DNA from: an uncultured Clostridia bacterium
Lineage (GTDB): Bacteria; Bacillota; Clostridia; TANB77; CAG-508
Reading direction: 5' to 3'
Assembly: GCA_944393375.1 (NCBI GenBank)
Contig: CALXZX010000016.1
Span: forward strand, 1-34,685
DNA length: 34,685 bases
The translations under genes and the position numbers were made by a program. A model generated the notes under the pieces. The model saw only the letters and a list, made by a program, of their open reading frames with translations, was not told where the DNA came from and did not search any database. Below, in pieces: positions 29,801 to 34,685 of this stretch. Numbering within the stretch: the first letter of the stretch is position 1; every line of letters begins with the position of its first letter.

Positions 29801-30217
29801 AGCACAAAAAATCCAACAAAAGAAAATGTAACAGTAACCATCACATCAAATGAAGAAATACAAGGTGTAACAGGTTGGACATTGTCAAGTGATAAAAAGA
29901 CATTAACAAAAGAATATACTGAAAATACAAAAGAAACCATAACGATAAAAGATCTAGCAGGAAACGAAACACAGGCAAATATAGAAATAAGCAATATAGA
30001 CAAAAACTTACCAGAGACAACAATAGGAGACATCAATCAAGATGGAAAAATAGATGTAACAGATTTGTTAATGTTAAAAAGACATTTAGTAGCAGGAAAT
30101 AGAAGTGAATGGAAATTAACAGGAGATAGTCTCGTATCAGCAGACATGAATGAAAATGGAACAATAGATATCACAGATATGTTAATGTTAAAAAGAAAAA
30201 TTGTAGAAAATATATAA
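26891..30217 (+). CDS. Dockerin-bearing GLUG-type beta-helix protein with seven Ig-like repeats
   Basis: 1108 residues. Signal peptide about 1-35 (cleavage near VLA). The opening block LVDDIDLE with GIFDGQSHKISGMYL (about 70-115) is followed by beta-helix repeats (GGIVGSNGGSISNC, GGICGKDASYIKNC and similar, about 115-450). Then come seven 77-residue Ig-like repeats (about 500-1038), likely a stalk lifting the beta-helix from the surface, and a dockerin (about 1046-1108) with DINQDGKIDVTD and DMNENGTIDITD. It is the intact paralogue of the frameshifted gene at 17002. Third gene of the four-gene run; AGAGAGGAG precedes the ATG. Confidence 0.9.
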   Translation: MKRKIEKTVVITTVLTLILQMLIPLVPGLNIEVLAVDETIADLEISTKEELIAFANDVNNGNTYKGKTVVLVDDIDLEGNENEQWIPIGIGDTFYDGFAGIFDGQSHKISGMYLNNKQLESQGLFATNSGTIKNLQIVNSTIKDGIYYTGLIVGKNRGGIIDNCSTSGCSIIISTGYYSESTGRTDIYAGGIVGSNGGSISNCKNSATITCNNDVSDINDSIFIGGIAGKQGAGSEILNCSNTANIISDGAVGGIIGSARNSASDWKNSIINCYNLGNISSKQGEKQSYIGGICGKDASYIKNCYNSGNIKAQGSTISGTVAGGIVARGGDTQPIVMCYNTGKVESTKGNAGGIVGGWCNHKDIIACFNTGEIKANMYGGGIKDANAGTIENCYNVGKVSLNSTSSGPSVGAIVNSNTGLSGTTKVNGTISNCYYKNDSCSKGIGNSEELGNGTPISKTETEMKKIDFIEQLNNGGDYYTQDTKNINNGYPVLKWMVDETAPTVKVEYSTKGPTQGNVTVTITSNEEVQTVQGWTLSSDKKTLTKEYSTNENETITIKDFMGNETQATIEINNIDKTAPTVNIGYSTQNPTKGNVKVTITSNEEVQSVTGWTLSNDKKTLTKEYSANTKETITVKDLAGNTKETTIQITNIDKTAPTVNVGYSTQNPTKGNVKVTITSNEEVQSVTGWTLSSDKRTLTKEYSANTKETITVKDLAGNEKQATIEINNIDKTGPSVNIEYSTKNPTRENVIVTIKSNEEMQSVTGWTLSSDKKTLTKEYSANTKETVIIKDLVGNETQATIEISNIDKTGLSVNVGYSTKNPTRENVIVTITSNKEVEAVQGWTLSSDKKTLTKEYSANTKETITIKDLAGNETQANIEINNIDKTGPSVNVGYSTKNPTRENVTVTITSNEEIQGVTGWTLSSDKKTLTKEYSANTKETITVKDLAGNEKQATIEINNIDKTAPTVNVGYSTKNPTKENVTVTITSNEEIQGVTGWTLSSDKKTLTKEYTENTKETITIKDLAGNETQANIEISNIDKNLPETTIGDINQDGKIDVTDLLMLKRHLVAGNRSEWKLTGDSLVSADMNENGTIDITDMLMLKRKIVENI
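28390..30006 (+). repeat. Seven tandem 231-bp repeats (77-residue Ig-like domains)
   Basis: Units begin at 28390, 28621, 28852, 29083, 29314, 29545 and 29776 with no spacing change. Each contains YST, VTITSNEE, GWTLSSDKKTLTKEY and IKDxxGNE. Neighbouring units are highly similar at the DNA level. Confidence 0.85.
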
Positions 30218-30287
30218 AGAAAAGTTTATCTTCATATGAGAAGTTTTTGTCAACCAAATAATATGATAAAAGAGAGGAAAATCACAC

Positions 30288-32954
30288 ATGAAGAAGGAAA
30301 TAAAGAAAGCAATATCTACCATAGCCATATTAACAATGACATTTCAAATGGGAATGTCAATGATACCTGCATTACAGACAAAGGTATTTGCAACAAACAT
30401 GATAATTCCAGCAGAGACAGAAAATGTACAAGCAATCACTGATAAAGCAGGGACAACAGACTTATCAGAAAGTGCAGATACACCAACAGGAGAAATCTCA
30501 AAAAACTATGAAATTAAGAACGAAGAAACTTGGGATGTTTCAGTAAATGGAGATGGAAGCGTTATAGCAAAATGGACTAAAAAAGATAAAACTTTAACCA
30601 TATCAGGAACAGGAAAAATGAAAGATTGGGATAATCATTCAATAGACTCAATAGGAGACTGGCACTATACACAATATATGTATGTTATAGAAAATGTTGT
30701 GATAAATGACGGAATTACATATATTGGAGAATATGCATTTGCTTATAGCGAAAATCTAAAAACAGTAAAAATGTCTGATACGGTTACTGGAATGGGTGCG
30801 AGAGCTTTTGAAGGTTGTATTCGTTTAGAAAATATAAATATTTCAAACAGAATAACACAGATGCTTACTGGTACGTTCTTAGAATGTAGTAGTTTAAAAA
30901 ATATAACCATTCCAGAAAGTGTAACCAGTATATGGTATGATGCGTTTAGCGAATGTAGTAGTTTGGAAAATATAAGTATACCAGCTAGTGTAGCAGTTAT
31001 CAATAATAATGTGTTTGATGGGTGTAGTCGTTTAGAGAGTATAGATGTAGATATGAATAATCAAAATTATACAAGTGAGAATGGAATACTATTTAGCAAG
31101 GATAAAACAGAAATAATCAGGTATCCTAGTGCCAAAAAAGAAGATAGCTATACAATACCAAACAGTGTTATGACGATAAGTGATGGAGCATTCGAAGGTT
31201 GCAATAACTTGATAGAAATAGGAGTATCAGACAGCATCACTAAGATAGAGGATGACGCATTTGAAAATTGTAGTAATTTGCTAAAAATACAATTACCAGA
31301 TAGTTTAACTAGTATTGGAAATGCAACATTTAGAAGTTGTAGTAGTTTAGAAACAATCCAGATACCAGATAATGTTACCAATATAGGAAGTTATGTATTT
31401 GAAAAATGTACTAATCTTGAAACTGTTAATATTCCGAAAGGAGTACAGGCAATACCACTAGGAATGTTTAAGGAATGTATACGTTTAAAAAATATTGTAA
31501 TACCAGACAATATAACAAATATTAATGCAGGGGCATTTGCAGAATGTAGTAGCTTAGAAAGTATTAGTATTCCCAATAGTGTAACAACAATTGGAACAAA
31601 TGCATTTTATGAATGTAGTAGCTTGAAAAGTATAGAAATACCAGAAAGTGTGACAAATATAAATTCTATACCAACTTCAATAGTTATATATGCAAAAGCA
31701 GATAGTGAAGGACATAGATATGCAGAGGAAAACAAACAAGCATATATATTAGAAGGAGAAGCAACAAATATAGAAACTAATTATGAAATTAAAGAACAAG
31801 AAACATGGGATATATCAAAAAGTGCAGATGAAAGCATAATGGCAACATGGACATTAAATGACAGAACATTAACGATTACTGGAACAGGAGAAATGAAAAA
31901 TTGGGATACAGATGAAGAAGTTGATTGGCATAATACACAATATAGGAATTTGATAGATCGTGTAGTGATAAACGAAGGAATAACGAGTATAGGAGAAAAA
32001 GCGTTTTACGCATGTAATAGTCTAAATAATATAGAAATAGCAAATACTGTAATAAGTATAGAAAATAGTGCCTTTGAAAAATGTATTCGTTTAATAAACA
32101 TCAATATTCCATTAGGCGTTACAACTATACAAGAAAGAACATTTTTTGGCTGTAGCAGTTTAGAAAATGTTAATCTATCAAACAATTTAAAAAAGATAGA
32201 ATGGGACGTTTTTGATGGATGTACAAGCTTAGAAATGATAGAACTACCAAATAACCTAATAGAAATAGGAACAGAAGCATTTAATGCATGTAAAAGTTTA
32301 AAAAATATAGAAATACCAAGTACGGTAAAAATAATAGGTTATGGTGTATTTACTGAGTGTACTAGCCTAGAGAACATAGAAGTAGATAGTAATAATGTAA
32401 ATTATACAAGTGAAAATGGAATTTTATTTAATAAAGAAAAAACAAAAATCATAGTATATCCAGCTGGAAAAAACGATATTGAATATACGATTCCTAATAC
32501 TGTAACTTGTATAGGAGAAAGTGCTTTTAAAGATGTTTCTAGTCTAGAAACTGTAAGGTTACCAGATAGTGTCATAACAATAGAAAATTTTGCATTTTTT
32601 AATTGCAATCAATTGAAATATTTAAAAATACCAAGTAGTGTGAAAGAAATAGAAAAGAATATATTTTCAGATCGTTCAACAATTATTTATGCAAAAAGAA
32701 ATACAGTAGGACATCAATTTGCAGAAGAAAACTATTTGGGATATATTTTAGCATACGAAAAAGGTGACATTGACGGAAATGGAGTTGTAAATATAACAGA
32801 CTTTTTAATGCTAAAAAGACATCTTGTGGCAGAAAGTAAGACAGAGTGGATACTAACAGGAGATGGTCTATCAGCAGGAGATATGAATGAAGATGCAATA
32901 ATAGATATAACAGATATGTTAATATTAAAAAAAGTTTTAGTAGACGAAATGTAA
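30288..32954 (+). CDS. Dockerin-bearing BspA-type leucine-rich repeat surface protein 6
   Basis: 888 residues. Signal peptide about 1-36 (cleavage near VFA). Two cap-plus-repeat units, with caps at about 74-114 and 499-540; the repeats are less regular than in protein 4. The dockerin (about 825-888) is the most diverged of the six: loop 1 DIDGNGVVNITD is intact, but loop 2 is DMNEDAIIDITD with Ala in place of the usual Gly, and the end is VLVDEM instead of VENI. It may bind calcium or the cohesin more weakly. Last gene of the run; AGAGAGG (30270-30276) lies before the ATG. No convincing terminator is seen after it. Confidence 0.9.
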   Translation: MKKEIKKAISTIAILTMTFQMGMSMIPALQTKVFATNMIIPAETENVQAITDKAGTTDLSESADTPTGEISKNYEIKNEETWDVSVNGDGSVIAKWTKKDKTLTISGTGKMKDWDNHSIDSIGDWHYTQYMYVIENVVINDGITYIGEYAFAYSENLKTVKMSDTVTGMGARAFEGCIRLENINISNRITQMLTGTFLECSSLKNITIPESVTSIWYDAFSECSSLENISIPASVAVINNNVFDGCSRLESIDVDMNNQNYTSENGILFSKDKTEIIRYPSAKKEDSYTIPNSVMTISDGAFEGCNNLIEIGVSDSITKIEDDAFENCSNLLKIQLPDSLTSIGNATFRSCSSLETIQIPDNVTNIGSYVFEKCTNLETVNIPKGVQAIPLGMFKECIRLKNIVIPDNITNINAGAFAECSSLESISIPNSVTTIGTNAFYECSSLKSIEIPESVTNINSIPTSIVIYAKADSEGHRYAEENKQAYILEGEATNIETNYEIKEQETWDISKSADESIMATWTLNDRTLTITGTGEMKNWDTDEEVDWHNTQYRNLIDRVVINEGITSIGEKAFYACNSLNNIEIANTVISIENSAFEKCIRLININIPLGVTTIQERTFFGCSSLENVNLSNNLKKIEWDVFDGCTSLEMIELPNNLIEIGTEAFNACKSLKNIEIPSTVKIIGYGVFTECTSLENIEVDSNNVNYTSENGILFNKEKTKIIVYPAGKNDIEYTIPNTVTCIGESAFKDVSSLETVRLPDSVITIENFAFFNCNQLKYLKIPSSVKEIEKNIFSDRSTIIYAKRNTVGHQFAEENYLGYILAYEKGDIDGNGVVNITDFLMLKRHLVAESKTEWILTGDGLSAGDMNEDAIIDITDMLILKKVLVDEM

Positions 32955-33105
32955 TAAAAATGTAATAAAGCATGTAAACCGGACAACAGTTATAGTTTAT
33001 TGTATTCAATAATAAGAGAATAAAAAATCATAACATAAATACTTGAAAAAAAAATAAAAATGTGTCAAAATAAAATTGTGATATTTTAATAATGGGGGAA
33101 TACAA

Positions 33106-33915
33106 ATGAAACGAATAAAATTAGTAGCTATAATGACTATTTTTAGTATGTTATTTATTATGATAGCTTCAAAAGTATATGCTGCAGATGAAAATTTTGA
33201 ATTACAATTAGAAGCATCAAAAAATACTTTAAATCCAGGAGATAGCTTTTCAGTAAATATTATCATAGACAATATGAATATTACAAGTGGAGACCAAGGA
33301 ATTGGTGCTTATCAAACAAAAATTATATATGATACCAATATGCTAGAGTTAATTAATGTTACACCAGCTACAGGATGGGAAGTTTTAGAAAATGAAGGTA
33401 ACATGGTAGCTAATACAAGTAATGCAGAAGTAGTAAAAGAAAGAACACATACAGCAACAATTAATTTTAAAGTATTAGATAATGCAACATTAGGAAATAC
33501 AACAATTTCTCTAGAAAGTATACAAGGATCTTCAGGTACAACAACAATTGATGGAACAGGAGTATCAGAAGTGGTAAATATAGTAGAAAGAAACACAGAT
33601 GATGATAATCCATCAGGAGGAGATAATACAACAGGAGATGATAACACAGTAGGAGATGACAATACAGTTGGAGATGATAACACAGTGGGAAACGACAACA
33701 CAGTAGGAGATGATAATACAGTTGGGAATGATAACACGGCAGGAAGTAGCAATACAAATAGAAACCAAATTGGTACATCATCAAATATCAATCAAAGTAC
33801 AACATCTAATAAAGTGTTACCATATGCAGGGTTTAGAAATGTCATTATTATAGCAATCGGTGTAGCAATTGTAGCAGCAGTTGTATTTTATATAAAATAT
33901 AGAAGGGCAGTATAA
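33106..33915 (+). CDS. Surface-anchored single-cohesin protein (probable dockerin receptor)
   Basis: 269 residues. Signal peptide about 1-26 (cleavage near VYA). The domain at about 28-163 has cohesin features: LEASKNTLNPGDSFSVNI at the first strands, GAYQTKIIYDTNMLELINV, and a late ATINFKVLDNATLGNTTISL. An Asp/Asn/Thr/Gly linker of six-residue units (DNTVGD) follows (about 173-214). The C-terminus has LPYAG at 238-242, then a hydrophobic helix and a KYRRAV tail: the layout of a sortase substrate, or at least a membrane anchor. Cohesins bind dockerins through calcium-loop helices. With six dockerin genes directly upstream, this is most likely their receptor. The cohesin call rests on pattern and context, since sequence identity in this family is low. 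GGGGGA lies before the ATG; a terminator follows. Confidence 0.85.
   Translation: MKRIKLVAIMTIFSMLFIMIASKVYAADENFELQLEASKNTLNPGDSFSVNIIIDNMNITSGDQGIGAYQTKIIYDTNMLELINVTPATGWEVLENEGNMVANTSNAEVVKERTHTATINFKVLDNATLGNTTISLESIQGSSGTTTIDGTGVSEVVNIVERNTDDDNPSGGDNTTGDDNTVGDDNTVGDDNTVGNDNTVGDDNTVGNDNTAGSSNTNRNQIGTSSNINQSTTSNKVLPYAGFRNVIIIAIGVAIVAAVVFYIKYRRAV
33622..33747 (+). repeat. Seven 18-bp repeats coding the DNTVGD linker
   Basis: In-frame units of 18 nt (GATAACACAGTAGGAGAT type) run without gaps. Slippage here would change linker length in steps of six residues without breaking the frame. Confidence 0.8.
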
Positions 33916-33920
33916 ATATA

Positions 33921-33961
33921 AAAAGAAAGTAGCAAATTATATTGCTATTTTCTTTTTTTTA
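33921..33961 (+). terminator. Terminator of the cohesin gene
   Basis: AAAAGAAAGTAGCAA (33921-33935) pairs with TTGCTATTTTCTTTT (33942-33956), with one G-T pair and a 6-nt loop, and runs into a T tract. Confidence 0.85.
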
Positions 33962-34006
33962 GGATAAAATAAAAGTACAAAAGAAAGATAAGATAGAGGA
34001 ATGGGT

Positions 34007-34603
34007 ATGAAAGATTATTATGGAATATTAGAAGTAAATGAAAAAGCATCACCGGAAATTATAGAAAAAGCATATAAAACATTAGTAAAAAAATATCATC
34101 CAGATTTATATTCAACACTTGAAAAGAAAGAAGCAGAAAAAAAATTAAAAGATATTAATGAAGCGTATAATATTTTATCAGATAGTTTTTTAAGATCACA
34201 ATATGATTTAGAATTACAAAAAGAAAAAAATTATGTTCAAAATAAAGAAAAAGAAAAAAACAGTGAACCTGAAAATTTGGATAATATAAATGATAAGCAA
34301 GAAAAATTAGGTAGATTAAGAAATAAGAAAAATAATTCTGGCCCTAAATATGTACGAAATAAAAATAATGTTGGAACAATATTTGGAATTATAGATTTAA
34401 TTCAGGAAATATGGAGTAATAAACCTCAAAGGGCAGAAAGAAAAAAAATGAATCAAAAAGATTGGTTAGCAATAGGGTTAACAATAATTGCAGTTATCAT
34501 TATTGGAGTTTTATTATGGTTTATACCATTTACAAATGGGTGGATGAGACAATTACTATTTGAGAATCCAATATTTGATTTGATAGCTGGTCTATTTTCT
34601 TAA
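34007..34603 (+). CDS. J-domain protein with C-terminal membrane segment
   Basis: About 198 residues. The J domain (about 1-66) starts [15 protein letters not shown] and has the essential HPD motif in KKYHPDLYS, followed by [18 protein letters not shown]; it would stimulate a DnaK-type Hsp70. A highly charged Lys/Asn/Glu linker (about 70-120) precedes one clear membrane helix (about 149-171, [20 protein letters not shown]) and a short hydrophobic end. There are no Gly/Phe, zinc-finger or client-binding domains, so it is not DnaJ itself but a membrane-tethered J protein. ATG 34007 is preferred over ATG 34001 because AGAGGA (33995-34000) is properly spaced only from 34007. It may help assembly of exported proteins, but this is only inferred from its position. 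Confidence 0.85.
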   Translation: MKDYYGILEVNEKASPEIIEKAYKTLVKKYHPDLYSTLEKKEAEKKLKDINEAYNILSDSFLRSQYDLELQKEKNYVQNKEKEKNSEPENLDNINDKQEKLGRLRNKKNNSGPKYVRNKNNVGTIFGIIDLIQEIWSNKPQRAERKKMNQKDWLAIGLTIIAVIIIGVLLWFIPFTNGWMRQLLFENPIFDLIAGLFS

Positions 34604-34685
34604 ATTAGGACCAGGGAAATTTCATCGATTATTACAAGATTGTAATATTTCCAATAAATAGGAATCATTTATTAAGCAGTTAAAC

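Noticed and set aside
28324..30036. Open reading frame of 570 codons on the minus strand
   Set aside because: It lies exactly antisense to the Ig-like repeat array; its length reflects the repeated sense codons. It has no ribosome binding site, and its product is a repetitive, hydrophobic mirror of the repeats.
33312..33791. Minus-strand open frame of 159 codons
   Set aside because: Antisense to the cohesin domain and its 18-bp linker repeats; low-complexity product with no start signals.
34611..34661. Hairpin after the J-domain gene (GGAAAT...ATTTCC with ATTACAA/TTGTAAT)
   Set aside because: The stem is interrupted and no T run follows, so I cannot support a terminator.

Overview
The window is AT-rich DNA from a low-GC Gram-positive anaerobe, most likely an uncultured member of the Clostridia. 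The evidence is the rpoB-rpoC pair, the gdpP-rplI-dnaB and tilS-ftsH neighbourhoods typical of Firmicutes, Arg codons dominated by AGA, strong AGGAGG-type ribosome binding sites, and BspA-type surface proteins carrying clostridial-style dockerins. I cannot name the species.

Layout. 1-4866: the 3' part of rpoB, an intergenic gap filled by two inverted-repeat elements, and rpoC, which is split by a +1 frameshift and ends in a terminator. 4889-6468 (minus strand): a membrane-anchored secreted protein of DUF6273 type and a small, apparently frameshifted gene. 6677-13840: housekeeping genes gdpP, rplI, dnaB, tilS and ftsH, with a 40-bp-arm inverted repeat between gdpP and rplI. 14102-32954: six large secreted proteins built from BspA-type leucine-rich repeats or GLUG-type beta-helix repeats plus Ig-like repeats, each ending in a near-identical type I dockerin. 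33106-33915: a secreted, C-terminally anchored protein with one cohesin-like domain, an acidic repeat linker and an LPYAG sorting-like motif. 34007-34603: a J-domain membrane protein.

How the genes work together (inference). The cohesin protein looks like a cell-surface receptor, and the six dockerin proteins look like its cargo. This has the layout of a cellulosome, but the cargo is repeat and adhesin proteins with no recognisable enzyme. Two transcription units of cargo (genes 1-2 and 3-6) start from copies of the same 104-nt upstream sequence, each copy lying just after a copy of the same terminator.

The most unusual signal is translational. Reading all genes by eye, I found an in-frame CGG codon at only three places: 1789 in rpoC, and 17386 and 19031 in one surface protein. 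At each of these the conserved reading frame shifts by +1 exactly at the CGG. All other CGG triplets I found inside genes are out of frame. This suggests that CGG has no normal decoding in this organism and that CGGN is skipped, or read by a +1 shift, although an assembly artefact has to be excluded.
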